A stretch of 64,000 nucleotides of DNA, taken from assembly GCA_003141895.1 (NCBI GenBank), contig PLNT01000010.1, positions 76,112-140,111 of the forward strand, read 5' to 3'. Position numbers and translations under genes: made by a program. The stretch comes from Bacteroidales bacterium. GTDB lineage: Bacteria; Bacteroidota; Bacteroidia; Bacteroidales; VadinHA17. This document shows, piece after piece, positions 25,106 to 34,841 of the stretch. The notes under the pieces are model-generated. The model had not been told where the DNA came from and ran no database searches. It was given only the letters and a program-made list of their open reading frames with translations. Each line of letters begins with the position of its first letter. The first letter of the stretch is position 1.

Positions 25106-25822
25106 TCATACCGAGACAAGGACTCCGTTTTTCATTACCGGAATTTTATCGGTAAAATCAGGGGTTAAACAGAATTCAATACAATCATCAAGGTTTTTAT
25201 CTCTTAACCGGCTTCTCTGAGCCGATTTATCAATGTATCCGTGAAGATCAGGTGATGCCAGTATCCAAAGATCGATTGATGCAAGAGTTGAATCGCAGAT
25301 AGTCCCGAAAACATTACTCTCCATAAGAATTTTAGCAATTGCCCCTGCACAAACTGTATCTTCAAGGTTGAATCTGTTCTTCCAGCCAGCACATACAAGT
25401 AACACGTTTCGATCCTGTTTAATAAGCCATTCTGTAAGAGCTCCGATGTTAAGGAAAGAACCAATCACAGTCATGTATGCTGCCCTGGTAAGGTTAATAA
25501 GGGAAGTGCCGTTTGTTGTGGAATATACGATCGTTTTCCCTTTTACTTTTTCCTTTGTGAAGTTGAACGGAGAATTCCCGAAATCGGCAAAATCCAGGAT
25601 AAAGCCATCGCGCTCGGCTGCAACCAGATACCCTTTTGACTTGTACATCTTTGCCTCCTCAATCTCAGCAACAGGAATAATTGAAGCTGCTCCATTTGCA
25701 AAGGCATTGCATATTGCTGATGAAGCACGTAACACATCTATTATCACCACAATTGAATCTGTGTGACAATCAGCTTCAAAAAGAGCCGGTGAAAAGCATG
25801 TTTCAAGTTTTCTCTTCTCCAT
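25106..25822 (-). CDS. comB: 2-phosphosulfolactate phosphatase (ComB family)
   Basis: 238 residues. Family blocks: SIVVIIDVLRASSAICNAFA near the N terminus, AAERDG, STTNGTSLI and VCAGWKNRFNLEDTVCAGAI, with the conserved Asp, Arg and Cys residues. ComB removes phosphate from 2-phosphosulfolactate to give sulfolactate, known from coenzyme M synthesis in methanogens. Bacteroidota do not make coenzyme M, so the product may feed sulfonate or sulfonolipid metabolism; this is inference. No comA is visible nearby. Confidence 0.9.
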   Translation of the reverse strand: MEKRKLETCFSPALFEADCHTDSIVVIIDVLRASSAICNAFANGAASIIPVAEIEEAKMYKSKGYLVAAERDGFILDFADFGNSPFNFTKEKVKGKTIVYSTTNGTSLINLTRAAYMTVIGSFLNIGALTEWLIKQDRNVLLVCAGWKNRFNLEDTVCAGAIAKILMESNVFGTICDSTLASIDLWILASPDLHGYIDKSAQRSRLRDKNLDDCIEFCLTPDFTDKIPVMKNGVLVSV

Positions 25823-25850
25823 AATCTTAACAAAATCCCTGTTGAATTAT

Positions 25851-25918
25851 CTGCGAAGATCAGCGAGATCAATGGGAAATAAAAACAATTTTCCCGCAGA
25901 TTGCGCAGATGAACGCAG
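25851..25918. repeat. ctgcga/cgcag intergenic inverted repeat
   Basis: The left arm (25851-25879, ending GGGAAA) pairs imperfectly with the right arm (25890-25918, starting TTTCCC) around a short A-rich loop. Both arms contain repeated CTGCG/GCGAGATC-like units. It fills most of the gcvT-comB gap. Confidence 0.6.
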
Positions 25919-25931
25919 ACCGAAATTTGCG

Positions 25932-27038
25932 TTATGTTTTTTTATAAATAGGAAGATCGACAACCTTTGCTTTCAGATCTTTATTTCTGATACGGATAAA
26001 TATTTCAGAACCGGTTTCCCAATAACCTTTATTCAGATATGCCATACCAATCCCCTGTTTCATCATAGGCGACATAGTTCCGGAAGTTACCTCCCCGATT
26101 TGTCCTCCCCTGGCATTTACAACTTCATAGTGCTGACGGGGAATACCCCTGTCAATCATTACAAATCCTCTGAGTCTTTTAGTCACACCATTCTTTTTCT
26201 GTGCAGTTAAAAGAGCTTTATCAATGAAATCTTTTTTGTCAGTAAATTTAGTTATCCATCCTAATCCGGCTTCAATGGGTGATGTCTGATCATTAATATC
26301 GTTCCCATAAAGGCAAAATCCCATCTCAAGCCGCAAGGTATCACGGGCGCCAAGTCCAATAGGTTTGATATTAAACTCCTTCCCGGCATCAAATACTGCT
26401 TTCCATAATTTTGCACCGTCTTCATTCTTAACATAAATCTCACAACCACCAGCCCCGGTATACCCTGTTGTGGAAAGTATTACATCCTTTATTCCCGCAA
26501 AATCAATTACCTTGAAAGTATAATATTCCATATCCTCAATGGAAGTTTTGGTGAGTTTTTGCATAGCTTTCAGGGCTAATGGTCCCTGTACTGCAAGCTG
26601 GGCAATACCGTCCGATGCATTAATAAGCTCTTTACCCACATTGAGACCAAACCGTTTTGCATTCTGAACGCACCATTTCCAGTCTTTATCGATATTAGCT
26701 GCATTTACTACTAGAAGATATTTTTCAGGGTTATACCGGTATACTAAAAGGTCATCAACAATACCTCCTTTTCCATTGGGGAAGCATGAGTATTGAATTT
26801 TGCCGTCAAATAATACCGAGACATCATTTGATGTAATATTTTGAAGAAAGTTCAGAGAAGAAGGACCTGTAATCCAGAATTCTCCCATATGGGAAACATC
26901 AAAAACTCCTACCCGCTCTCTTACGGTGATATGTTCATCATTTATTCCGGAATATTCTACCGGCATATTATATCCCGCAAAAGGCACTATTTTAGCACCT
27001 GCGTCCTGATGAAATTTAAGAAAAGGTGTATTTTTCAT
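25932..27038 (-). CDS. gcvT: Glycine cleavage system aminomethyltransferase (T protein)
   Basis: 368 residues, full length. Family blocks: [39 protein letters not shown]-type folate-binding turn ([10 protein letters not shown]), [24 protein letters not shown] and [20 protein letters not shown]. It transfers the methylene carbon from the H-protein intermediate to tetrahydrofolate. No gcvH or gcvP gene is in the window, so the gene stands apart, as it often does in this phylum. Confidence 0.96.
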   Translation of the reverse strand: MKNTPFLKFHQDAGAKIVPFAGYNMPVEYSGINDEHITVRERVGVFDVSHMGEFWITGPSSLNFLQNITSNDVSVLFDGKIQYSCFPNGKGGIVDDLLVYRYNPEKYLLVVNAANIDKDWKWCVQNAKRFGLNVGKELINASDGIAQLAVQGPLALKAMQKLTKTSIEDMEYYTFKVIDFAGIKDVILSTTGYTGAGGCEIYVKNEDGAKLWKAVFDAGKEFNIKPIGLGARDTLRLEMGFCLYGNDINDQTSPIEAGLGWITKFTDKKDFIDKALLTAQKKNGVTKRLRGFVMIDRGIPRQHYEVVNARGGQIGEVTSGTMSPMMKQGIGMAYLNKGYWETGSEIFIRIRNKDLKAKVVDLPIYKKT

Positions 27039-27129
27039 TTAAAATGAATTTTAAATAATAATCTATTACTTCTTCATTTGAAGATATCACAAAGCAAACA
27101 AATTGTTTCCTAATAAAATCTGATGATTA

Positions 27130-29199
27130 TCAGAATTCAAGGATTTCAAATTCAACTCTTCTGTTTTTCGCACGTCCTGCCGGAGTGGAATTATCAGATA
27201 TTGGCTGCAATGAACCAAAGCCTTTCGATTCCATACGCGAACGATCAACTCCCTTGCTTACAAGATATTCAAGAACTGCTTTTGCCCTTGCTTCCGAAAG
27301 TTTAAAATTAACAGGTTCACTACCGGTCTTATCAGTATGTCCCGATATTTCAATTCGCATTTTATCATTCTCATTCATAATATTCAGCAAGCGAGTGAGC
27401 TCTGTATATGAATTGGGAGTCAGAATTGATTTTCCGGTTTCGAAAAGAATATTTTTTAATACTACCTTTTTACCAACCTTAACTTTAATAATATCAATAT
27501 TAAAATTATAAACCTCTTTTGGCCAGTTTTCCGGAATATCAATTCGTCTCTGATCAGCAAGAAATCCTGTTGCATGCATGTCGATCATATAAGCCTTTTT
27601 CGACGGAAGTTTTAACCTGTAACTGCCATCTATATCGGAACTAGCAGTAGTTTCAATTATCGCGCCGGTAACAATATCCTTAATATCAAGTTTTGCCAGA
27701 ACAGGTTCTCCCGATTCTGAGTCTTTGACTTTCCCGGAGAGATAGACCGGCTGTTCCTCCGGCGCAGGTGACTGAACCACCGGTGTAACTTGTTTTACAA
27801 TTACTACAGTATCCCTTATAACAACAGTATCCCGTTTTGGAGGAGGAGGTGCAACTACAATCCGTTTTGGAGGCAGTATCCTTCCCTCATAAATATCCAA
27901 TCCACCTGATCCGCCACTTCTGTTTGATGCGAAAAAGAATGTGCTGTCCTTAACGGGGGACGGAAAATAAAAAAGTTCATCCCATGGCGTATTAACGGGA
28001 TAACCATAATTAACAACATTATTCCATTCTCCTGATTTATCTTTTGTGCAGTAAAAGATATCGAAACCGCCAATAGAATTGTGGCCTTTTGAGCTAAAAA
28101 AGAGTGTATCGCCTGTCCTCGAAAACCTTACTGCCTCTTCATCATAAACAGTATTAATTACTTTTCCTGCATTTTGTGGTTTTGACCATCTTTTCTGATC
28201 AAGTCTTGTTATAAAATAAATATCCTTGCCTCCCACATTATCTTTTCCCTTATCAGAAACATAATAGATCTCATTCCCTGACGGACTGATTGTGAATGAA
28301 GTCTCGGATCCGTTCGTATTAATATTGAATGGTACTTTTTCAGGCGTTTTCCAGCTACCCTTTCTGAACAATGATACTTTTATATCGCCATTATTGGAAG
28401 AACCGGAATAGATATAAAGTGTATTATTTGTGGAATTGATATACAAAGGCGCTTCACTATATTTTGTGGCCAGCTCTTTTCCGGCAACATTTGAAGGCTC
28501 CCAGGCCCCGGCTGTAAAATGAGAGATCAGAATGTTCTCATCGAACTTTGTATCGGGATGACGTTTTCCTGTACCAGGAATTTCCCTTCTGGACGCGAAG
28601 TACATAGTTTTTCCGTCAGCAGTCAGAATTTCCGCATATTCATCAGAAGGAGAATTAATATTTGATCCGGCATTTTCGATCGAAATTCCAAGTGTATCTT
28701 TTGTTACAATTATTGCAGCATTGCACTCCTGAGCGTACTCGTTTGCAAGCGCAATATTTAATTTAGTTTTTATCACATCCGAAGTCTGATATTCATTAAT
28801 TTTTGCGATTGCCTCAGAATATCTGCCACTAAACTGAAGAGACCGACCAGTCAGCAGAAGTACATCCGGAGCTACATCCTTATTAAGTTCAATTGCTCTT
28901 AGAAAAAAATCGGCTGCTTCTTCTTTTTTGTCAGACAACAGTGCAGAAACGCCTGTTTTATAGTTAAGCTCAGCACATGAACTGTTATACACCGAAGCAA
29001 GCAGATATTCATTGAATGCTTCATTATACCAGATGCCTCTTTCATCATAATAAGCATCGCCGTTCTTTACATGTTCCCAGGCTTCTTTGAAACCAGGTTT
29101 CTTATTATCGAAATTTTTCCGGCTGATCGATATATTTGTTTGAGCCTGCATAAGGCCCATAAGAAATATCGTCAACAGACAGGTCAGGTAAAATCGCAT
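27130..29199 (-). CDS. PD40/OmpA-domain envelope protein
   Basis: 689 residues with a signal peptide (ending near MQAQT). Order of parts: TPR-like helices (about 30-150), a PD40 beta-propeller (about 160-430, with repeated YFASRRE, IYYVSDKG, LFFSSKGH and FFFASNRSGG strands), a Pro-rich linker, a carboxypeptidase-regulatory-like sandwich (about 470-550), and a C-terminal OmpA domain (about 570-689). The OmpA part has the peptidoglycan-binding signature ISGHTDKTG and ends NRRVEFEILEF. It probably anchors the outer membrane to peptidoglycan. This layout is common in gliding or T9SS-linked Bacteroidota proteins. Confidence 0.92.
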   Translation of the reverse strand: MRFYLTCLLTIFLMGLMQAQTNISISRKNFDNKKPGFKEAWEHVKNGDAYYDERGIWYNEAFNEYLLASVYNSSCAELNYKTGVSALLSDKKEEAADFFLRAIELNKDVAPDVLLLTGRSLQFSGRYSEAIAKINEYQTSDVIKTKLNIALANEYAQECNAAIIVTKDTLGISIENAGSNINSPSDEYAEILTADGKTMYFASRREIPGTGKRHPDTKFDENILISHFTAGAWEPSNVAGKELATKYSEAPLYINSTNNTLYIYSGSSNNGDIKVSLFRKGSWKTPEKVPFNINTNGSETSFTISPSGNEIYYVSDKGKDNVGGKDIYFITRLDQKRWSKPQNAGKVINTVYDEEAVRFSRTGDTLFFSSKGHNSIGGFDIFYCTKDKSGEWNNVVNYGYPVNTPWDELFYFPSPVKDSTFFFASNRSGGSGGLDIYEGRILPPKRIVVAPPPPKRDTVVIRDTVVIVKQVTPVVQSPAPEEQPVYLSGKVKDSESGEPVLAKLDIKDIVTGAIIETTASSDIDGSYRLKLPSKKAYMIDMHATGFLADQRRIDIPENWPKEVYNFNIDIIKVKVGKKVVLKNILFETGKSILTPNSYTELTRLLNIMNENDKMRIEISGHTDKTGSEPVNFKLSEARAKAVLEYLVSKGVDRSRMESKGFGSLQPISDNSTPAGRAKNRRVEFEILEF

Positions 29200-29304
29200 A
29201 ATATCCGGTTTTAATAACTATAAATGTAGCATTTATTTCCTTTTTCTAAAACCTAATTCTTTAATAAGATATAAAACTGTCTGGGGCCTGAAAGTAAATT
29301 TTAT

Positions 29305-29312
29305 TATATTTG
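29305..29312 (+). promoter_or_regulatory. Possible -7 element for the Hpt-STAS pair
   Basis: TATATTTG matches TAnnTTTG, 46 bases before the ATG at 29359. It supports the internal start. No -33 box at standard spacing. Confidence 0.35.
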
Positions 29313-29358
29313 TTTGATTTACTTTTCATGTTATTTAATAATTTACCCGAATATTATT

Positions 29359-29721
29359 ATGGATTACAAATTCATAAACATGGAATATCTTGATTCCGTA
29401 GCAGCGGGAGATCCAGAAATTATCAATGAAATAGTCAGCATCTTTAAGGAACAATCAGTTGAGATACATAAAGAGATGGAGTCACTCCTGGCTGAAAAAG
29501 ATTACACTTCCCTCGGGCTACTTGCGCACAAAGCAAAATCATCAGTTGCTATTATGGGGATGACTGAAATGGCGCAGATATTGAAAACTTTCGAACTTCA
29601 GGCAAAAGAAGGGAAGGAAATTCATTTTTATAAATCCTACATTGAAAAATTCAAAAATGATACTACAGAAGCAGTGAAGGAGCTTGAAGATTTAATACAT
29701 AACAGGATAAAAGGGAATTAA
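29359..29721 (+). CDS. Hpt (histidine phosphotransfer) domain protein
   Basis: 120 residues from the ATG at 29359. It is a single four-helix Hpt domain. The phosphorylated His is in LGLLAHKAKSSVAIMG, the usual H-x-L/K-K-S-S context. Such proteins relay phosphate between response regulators. It overlaps the next gene by one base (TAATG), so the two are translationally coupled. The partner histidine kinase is not in the window. Confidence 0.88.
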   Translation: MDYKFINMEYLDSVAAGDPEIINEIVSIFKEQSVEIHKEMESLLAEKDYTSLGLLAHKAKSSVAIMGMTEMAQILKTFELQAKEGKEIHFYKSYIEKFKNDTTEAVKELEDLIHNRIKGN

Positions 29722-30056
29722 TGATCAATATTGAAAAAAGAGATAAAATAGACATTATATCCTTCACAGTCAATAAGATCAATGCCCTCATCATCGATGA
29801 TATAAGGGACAGCATTCTTAAAGTGTTTGATAATTCAAACTCAAGAGTTGTGATTGATCTCAGTGGAGTGGAATACGTTGACAGCTCTGGTTTTGGATGT
29901 TTTCTTTCTGCAATGAAGGCAGCCAGAAATAACTATAGCGTGCTGAAATTTGCCAATCTTGAACCAAAAGTCACGGAATTATTCGAATTGTTACACCTCC
30001 ATACTGTTTTTCAGATATATCCCGATATGGACAGCTGTTTAAGATCTTTCAGATAA
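29721..30056 (+). CDS. STAS-domain anti-sigma factor antagonist
   Basis: 111 residues, one STAS domain. The phosphorylation-site motif is EYVDSSGFGCFL, with the conserved Ser after Asp. In partner-switching systems the unphosphorylated form binds an anti-sigma or other kinase. It is coupled to the Hpt gene just upstream, which links partner switching with phosphorelay. A second STAS protein is at 55729 and a SiaB/SiaC pair at 49065. Confidence 0.9.
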   Translation: MINIEKRDKIDIISFTVNKINALIIDDIRDSILKVFDNSNSRVVIDLSGVEYVDSSGFGCFLSAMKAARNNYSVLKFANLEPKVTELFELLHLHTVFQIYPDMDSCLRSFR

Positions 30057-30062
30057 ATTCAG

Positions 30063-32663
30063 TTATTTTGTTGCCCGTTTGAAAGAAAGATGTCCATTAT
30101 TATTTACATCAACTGATATTGTATCTTCTTTTGAAACTTTTCCGCCAATTATTTCTTTCGATAATTCATTCACTATTTCCTTTTGAATTAATCTTTTTAC
30201 AGGTCTTGCACCCAGCTGGGGATCATAACCTTTCTCAGCAAGCCAATCGAGGACTTTGTCATTAATGATAAGCCTCAGATTATAACCCGCAAGCATTTTT
30301 TCAATATTCCCAAGCTGGATCTTCACAATTTCTTTGATCTGATCTTTGGTTAGCGGCCTGAACATCACAATTTCATCAACCCTGTTCAGGAACTCGGGTT
30401 TAAGAGTCTTTCTTAATAATGAAAAAATATCTTTCCTCAGAATTTCTTCTTCTTTTTCAGGAATATTGTTTTTCCATTTATCCATCCTGTCTCTTATTAT
30501 ATCAGAACCAAGGTTCGATGTCATAATAATAATAACATTCCTGAAATTTACTGTTCTTCCTTTGTTATCAGTAAGTCTCCCTTCATCCAGAACCTGTAAA
30601 AGCAGGTTAAAAAGATCGGGATGAGCTTTTTCTATTTCATCAAGAAGTACCACTGAATAAGGCTTATGTCGTACTGCCTCGGTTAACTGGCCGCCCTCAT
30701 CATAACCAACATACCCCGGAGGTGCACCTATTAACCGCGAAACTGAATGTCTTTCCTGATACTCTGACATATCTATCCTTGTCAGAAGGTTTTCATCATT
30801 AAAGAGGAACCCGGCAAGTGCCCTGGCCAATTCCGTTTTACCGACACCTGTGGTACCTATGAAAATAAAGGAACCCAGAGGTTTTTTCTCATCTTGTAAT
30901 CCGGCCCTGGACCTGCGAACTGCATCAGCCACAGCTTCAATAGCTTCGTCCTGACCTACTACCCTTTTGTGCAATTCAGATTCAAGACGCAGTAATTTTT
31001 CTTTTTCGCTTTCCAGCATTCTGGATACCGGAATGCCTGTCCATTTCGATACAATAGCCGCAATATCCTCTGACCTGACTTCTTCCTGAATCAGTGAACC
31101 CTTAGTTCTTTTCTGTTCGATAAGTTCCTTTAATTCAGATATTTCTTTCTCGAGTTCAACTATCTTCCCATAACGAATCTCTGCTACTTTGCCATAATCA
31201 CCGCTTCTTTCAGCCTGATCCGCCTCAAAGCGAAGTGATTCTACTGCTTCCTTTTTAGACTGTACTTTTTCGATCATCTCCTTTTCAGACTTCCAGCCTG
31301 CTTTCAGTTCATCTCTTTTTGTCTGCACGTCAGCAAGTTCCCTTGAAATTTTCTCCGCCTTAATTGTGTCGCCGTCTCTTCGTACAGCTTCGCGTTCTAT
31401 TTCGAGCCTTGTAATCGTTCTTTCAGCTTCATCAATCTCTTCCGGCACTGAATTCATCTCAAGCCTTAATCGCGATGCAGCTTCATCAATAAGGTCAATA
31501 GCTTTATCGGGTAAATATCTGTCAGTGATATAGCGGGTGGAAAGATCTACGGCTGCGATAATAGCCTCGTCCCTGATAATTACTTTATGATGTGTTTCAT
31601 ATTTCTCACGTATTCCCCTGAGTATCGAAATGGAATCTGTCCTGTCGGGTTCATCAACCATTACAACCTGGAATCGTCGTTCGAGGGCCTTATCTTTTTC
31701 AAAATATTTCTGATATTCACTCAATGTGGTTGCTCCGATAGCTCTTAATTCTCCACGGGCCAGAGCAGGCTTCAGGATATTGGCCGCATCCATTGCTCCT
31801 TCAGATGCACCGGCTCCGACAAGAGTATGAATTTCATCAATAAAAAGCACTACTTCCCCATTAGATCCGATGACTTCGTTCACAACTGATTTTAATCTCT
31901 CTTCAAATTCACCTTTGTATTTGGCCCCTGCAATAAGGGCTCCCATATCAAGCGAATAAATAACTTTTGATTTAATATCTTCAGGTACGTCTCCCCTTAT
32001 TATTCTGTGAGCCAAACCTTCAGCAATAGCAGTTTTCCCAACACCGGGCTCTCCAATCAGCAAAGGATTATTTTTTGTTCGACGTGTCAGTATCTGCAGA
32101 ATACGTCTTATTTCATCATCACGTCCGATTACCGGATCAAGCTTCCCCGAGCGTGCTCTTTCATTCAGATTAACAGCAAATCTGTTAAGAGAATCAAAGG
32201 TATCTTCAGATGTCTGACTCTCCACCTTACCACCTTTTCTTAACTCATTTACGGCTGCTTTCAGAGCTTTCATTGTCATTCCATGATCCTTGAGAATTTT
32301 TGCGGCTTTATCATCAGTATCAAGAATTCCCATCAGCAAATGTTCAGACGAAACAAATTTGTCCTTCATATCTGTCGCCTGATTATTTGCCTTTCTGAAG
32401 GCTTCTGAAACTGAAGATGATACATAAGACTCGGCCCCGCTTACTTTTGGATATGAATCGATCAGGGCATCGATCTCCTTAACAAGGCTGTGAGTATTTA
32501 CCCCCATCTTACCAAAAAGAAAATTGGTTATGCTCTCAGCCTCGCTCATCACTCCCTTGAGAATATGCGCACATTCGACCGCCTGTTGACCCTTGGCACT
32601 TGCTATATTAAATGCCTTTTGAACAGATTCCTGGGCCTTCAGAGTAAAGTTGTTTAAATTCAT
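30063..32663 (-). CDS. clpB: ATP-dependent disaggregase ClpB
   Basis: 866 residues from the ATG at 32663 ([18 protein letters not shown] is the family's normal start, so the 19 extra upstream codons were left out). N domain (1-150), AAA-1 with Walker [15 protein letters not shown] and Walker [16 protein letters not shown], a coiled-coil middle domain (about 400-520), and AAA-2 with [14 protein letters not shown] and [12 protein letters not shown]. It resolves protein aggregates with DnaK. No CIRCE element or typical heat-shock promoter was seen. Confidence 0.97.
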   Translation of the reverse strand: MNLNNFTLKAQESVQKAFNIASAKGQQAVECAHILKGVMSEAESITNFLFGKMGVNTHSLVKEIDALIDSYPKVSGAESYVSSSVSEAFRKANNQATDMKDKFVSSEHLLMGILDTDDKAAKILKDHGMTMKALKAAVNELRKGGKVESQTSEDTFDSLNRFAVNLNERARSGKLDPVIGRDDEIRRILQILTRRTKNNPLLIGEPGVGKTAIAEGLAHRIIRGDVPEDIKSKVIYSLDMGALIAGAKYKGEFEERLKSVVNEVIGSNGEVVLFIDEIHTLVGAGASEGAMDAANILKPALARGELRAIGATTLSEYQKYFEKDKALERRFQVVMVDEPDRTDSISILRGIREKYETHHKVIIRDEAIIAAVDLSTRYITDRYLPDKAIDLIDEAASRLRLEMNSVPEEIDEAERTITRLEIEREAVRRDGDTIKAEKISRELADVQTKRDELKAGWKSEKEMIEKVQSKKEAVESLRFEADQAERSGDYGKVAEIRYGKIVELEKEISELKELIEQKRTKGSLIQEEVRSEDIAAIVSKWTGIPVSRMLESEKEKLLRLESELHKRVVGQDEAIEAVADAVRRSRAGLQDEKKPLGSFIFIGTTGVGKTELARALAGFLFNDENLLTRIDMSEYQERHSVSRLIGAPPGYVGYDEGGQLTEAVRHKPYSVVLLDEIEKAHPDLFNLLLQVLDEGRLTDNKGRTVNFRNVIIIMTSNLGSDIIRDRMDKWKNNIPEKEEEILRKDIFSLLRKTLKPEFLNRVDEIVMFRPLTKDQIKEIVKIQLGNIEKMLAGYNLRLIINDKVLDWLAEKGYDPQLGARPVKRLIQKEIVNELSKEIIGGKVSKEDTISVDVNNNGHLSFKRATK

Positions 32664-32769
32664 AATGTTATTAGTTTGATTATATATAACAAAATTGCTG
32701 CCAGTATGGTTAATTGTCATTTCGGCATTTAATGATCAAAGGATTGTGACAAACTGGCTATTCTCTGAG

Positions 32770-32965
32770 ACCCCAAAACCTCATCTCTCCCTGCCTTTTT
32801 ACCTCATCCCCCTACCCCTTCTCCCAAGGGAGAAGGGGGGTAGTGACGTTTCTTTGATAAGATTGACAAAAAATAGAAAAACTGTCAACTTCATTGGAAC
32901 AAGTCATAGAATTAAACCGAAACTTAGCCCCTCCCACTTGGGGGAGAGGTTGGGGAGAGGTAAGC
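32770..32965. repeat. G/C-rich palindromes between clpB and the flavin reductase
   Basis: An uninterrupted palindrome with arms CCCCTTCTCCC and GGGAGAAGGGG lies at 32815-32838. A second pair (CCCCTCCCACTTGGGGGAG and GGTTGGGGAGAGG) lies at about 32928-32960. They fill much of the 362-base gap. The longer frame upstream of the reductase reads through the second repeat, so it is not coding. Confidence 0.65.
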
Positions 32966-32976
32966 CTTAACAGCGA

Positions 32977-33008
32977 TTGGAAATTGGTAGTTTTTAACAC
33001 TATCTTTG
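32977..33008 (+). promoter_or_regulatory. Promoter of the flavin reductase gene
   Basis: TTG (32977-32979), a 21-base spacer and TATCTTTG (33001-33008) fit the Bacteroidota promoter. The ATG at 33026 lies 17 bases downstream, which supports that start over the longer frame. Confidence 0.6.
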
Positions 33009-33025
33009 GATCAAATTCCAAAATT

Positions 33026-33598
33026 ATGAGCAAAGTTTTATGGAGACCGGGTACGATGATTTACCCTTTACCAGCGGTGATGGTTAGCTGCGGATCGGTA
33101 CCTGAAGAGTATAATATCTTAACCATCGCCTGGACTGGTACTATTTGTTCAGATCCTGCAATGTGTTATATATCAGTCAGACCGATCCGTCATTCGTATG
33201 ATATTATAAAGAGGAATGGCGATTTTGTAATAAATCTTACTACGAAATCGCTTGCATTTGCCACTGACTGGTGCGGGGTAAAATCGGGAAAAAAGCATAA
33301 TAAATTCGCTGAGATGAAACTCACACCTGTTCCTGCCTCAAAAGTAAAAGCTCCGATGATTAAGGAATCACCCGTTAACATTGAATGTATTGTAAAAGAA
33401 ATAAAAGAACTTGGCTCTCATCATATGTTTATATCTGAAGTCGTAGCAGTAAGTGCCGATGAGGAATATATTGATGAAAAAACCGGTCTGTTCAAATTGA
33501 ATGAAGCTGTACCGATATGCTATTCCCATGGAAAATATTATGAAACAGGAAATCTGATAGGAAAATTCGGTTTTTCGGTGGAAAAGAAAAAAAAGTGA
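33026..33598 (+). CDS. Flavin reductase family protein
   Basis: 190 residues from the ATG at 33026. The FMN-binding split-barrel family shows in LPAVMVSCGSVPEEYNILTI, AWTGTICSDPAMCYISVRP and HSYDIIKRNGDFVINL. Such proteins bind FMN and reduce it or serve related redox roles. The exact reaction is not predictable from sequence. It is a single gene, convergent with the toxin-antitoxin cluster, and marks the left border of the accessory island. Confidence 0.9.
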   Translation: MSKVLWRPGTMIYPLPAVMVSCGSVPEEYNILTIAWTGTICSDPAMCYISVRPIRHSYDIIKRNGDFVINLTTKSLAFATDWCGVKSGKKHNKFAEMKLTPVPASKVKAPMIKESPVNIECIVKEIKELGSHHMFISEVVAVSADEEYIDEKTGLFKLNEAVPICYSHGKYYETGNLIGKFGFSVEKKKK

Positions 33599-33625
33599 TA
33601 CCATTCCTCAAAATAGCATGCTTTA

Positions 33626-33865
33626 TTATTCATTACAGGACCGGCGGTTTGTGAGTGAGGGTTTAAAGCCCTGTGGCCTTTCCCTGGGGGCTTCTATCGG
33701 ATAATATTCATGTTCGTAATTTTCAACAATCAATGATAAAAGTTCTATTTCTTCACCTTCCGGGCTCTCCGGCTCAATAGCATTTGGACTACTGTTAATT
33801 AGCATGTAAATACGTTCACAAGCATTGTTATATTCCGGCTCTGTTTTTAATATTTTAGTTTTCAT
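33626..33865 (-). CDS. Truncated HigA-like antitoxin (N-terminal part only)
   Basis: 79 residues. Residues 1-60 match the N terminus of HigA antitoxins: KILKTEPEYNNACERIYML, then PESPEGEEIELLSLIVENYE and HEYYPIEAP. A full HigA would continue into a helix-turn-helix of about 50 residues. Here the frame switches to an unrelated basic tail (RERPQGFKPSLTNRRSCNE) and stops. There is no higB toxin beside it. It is a decayed gene and can hardly bind DNA. Confidence 0.65.
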   Translation of the reverse strand: MKTKILKTEPEYNNACERIYMLINSSPNAIEPESPEGEEIELLSLIVENYEHEYYPIEAPRERPQGFKPSLTNRRSCNE

Positions 33866-33868
33866 AAC

Positions 33869-34240
33869 TTACTGGTTTTGTTGCTTGGGAATAATTTTCA
33901 CGCGGGATTCTTTAAATATCCGTTCTCTAATAGATTCTGCAACAAAACTATTCAATGACATTTTCTCTTCCTTTGCCAACAACGCTGCTTTTTGATGCAG
34001 TTCAGCTGACACCCTTACATTAAAACTGCCTTTAAATGGTTTCTCCGGAGCAATTTCTTTCTCATTGCAATCAGACAAATATGTAACTATTGCCTCTTTA
34101 AAATCGTTTTCAAGTTCATTTCCGGTTTTGCCTTCGTAAGATATAAGCCCTCTTACTCCCAGTACTTTACCAAAAAGTAAATCATCTTCTTTGCTATATT
34201 CGATGCTGCCTGTGTAACCTTTGTATTCTAAATTTTTCAT
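33869..34240 (-). CDS. hicB: HicB-type antitoxin
   Basis: 123 residues. The N-terminal half is the HicB degraded-RNase-H-like fold (YKGYTGSIEYSKEDDLLFGK, then VLGVRGLISYEGKT). The C-terminal half is a ribbon-helix-helix DNA-binding region (GSFNVRVSAELHQKAALLAK, then MSLNSFVAESI). It neutralises HicA and represses the operon. It overlaps hicA by 4 bases (ATGA), so the two are coupled. Confidence 0.9.
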   Translation of the reverse strand: MKNLEYKGYTGSIEYSKEDDLLFGKVLGVRGLISYEGKTGNELENDFKEAIVTYLSDCNEKEIAPEKPFKGSFNVRVSAELHQKAALLAKEEKMSLNSFVAESIRERIFKESRVKIIPKQQNQ

Positions 34241-34479
34241 AGTCCTAATACCTCCTTAATTTGTTTCAACTGATAGAGTTTCATAATCCCCGAAGGATGT
34301 GGTTTGTGTAACATTATCGGGACTCCCTCAGGGTTCGTAAACTTAACTCTCGAACCTGATGTCTTCCCTTTTTTCACCTCTTGAAAATCAAAGTACCCAA
34401 GAAGGTTTACCATCTCATCATAGTGAAAATCAGATGGCATACTTTTAAACCGGGCAATCAGCTTTTCTTTTTTAGACAT
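34237..34479 (-). CDS. hicA: HicA-type mRNA interferase toxin
   Basis: 80 residues, dsRBD-like fold. The family's catalytic His lies in VPIMLHKPHPSGIMKLYQLK. The N terminus (MSKKEKLIARFKSMPSDFHY) is normal for this family. It cleaves mRNA when not bound by HicB. The gene comes before hicB. Its promoter puts the expected RNA start very close to the ATG. Confidence 0.9.
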   Translation of the reverse strand: MSKKEKLIARFKSMPSDFHYDEMVNLLGYFDFQEVKKGKTSGSRVKFTNPEGVPIMLHKPHPSGIMKLYQLKQIKEVLGL

Positions 34480-34483
34480 AATA

Positions 34484-34514
34484 CAAAAGTAACTATATTT
34501 AGTTGCATAATCAA
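34484..34514 (-). promoter_or_regulatory. Promoter of hicAB, almost abutting the start codon
   Basis: On the minus strand, TTG (34514-34512), a 20-base spacer and TACTTTTG (34491-34484) match the full consensus. The -7 box ends 4 bases before the hicA ATG. RNA start is thus expected within or next to the ATG, giving a leaderless or near-leaderless message. Confidence 0.6.
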
Positions 34515-34677
34515 TAGCATTTTTATTTTCAGATGAAATTTTTCAATTTCTTTTTGCAGGTCCTCCAGGTTATTGGTGCTTAACAAGGTCAGTGCCTGAG
34601 GTATAGTCCATGAGGTTATTGGTGGTAGCCTGGGCGAGCTGGTAGTTACTATCAAATGTATGGTTTAAATGAAAAGC

Positions 34678-34753
34678 TCTCCCGATAAATCGGGATTAGC
34701 TCAGCTAAAGCCATTGCATCGACTAGCGTCTTGCAATGGCAAGCTTCGCTTAA
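34678..34753. mobile_element. 76-base palindromic insertion inside the decayed gene
   Basis: The insert lies between codons that would otherwise join as HEIAH-(G)-AFHLNHTF. It contains TCCCGATAAATCGGGA (34678-34693) and a second stem with GCCATTGC / GCAATGGC arms (about 34708-34743). No coding capacity. It resembles a miniature palindromic element. Confidence 0.5.
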
Positions 34754-34841
34754 CGTGTGCTATCTCATGGGCAATCGTACGGTAAATAGCTTTATCACCT
34801 AACTGAAGCGCTGCTTTGGTAAACAGGTAGCCAAACTGTTT

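Noticed and set aside
32680-32700. A sigma-54-like box (TGGCAGC-N4-TTGTT on the minus strand) before clpB
   Set aside because: The essential GC of the -12 element is GT here, and no sigma-54 activator site was seen. A chance match is likely.
34458-34655. 65-codon minus-strand frame overlapping the hicA promoter
   Set aside because: It runs through the decayed metallopeptidase-like sequence and the hicA promoter and ends inside hicA. It has no family resemblance of its own.
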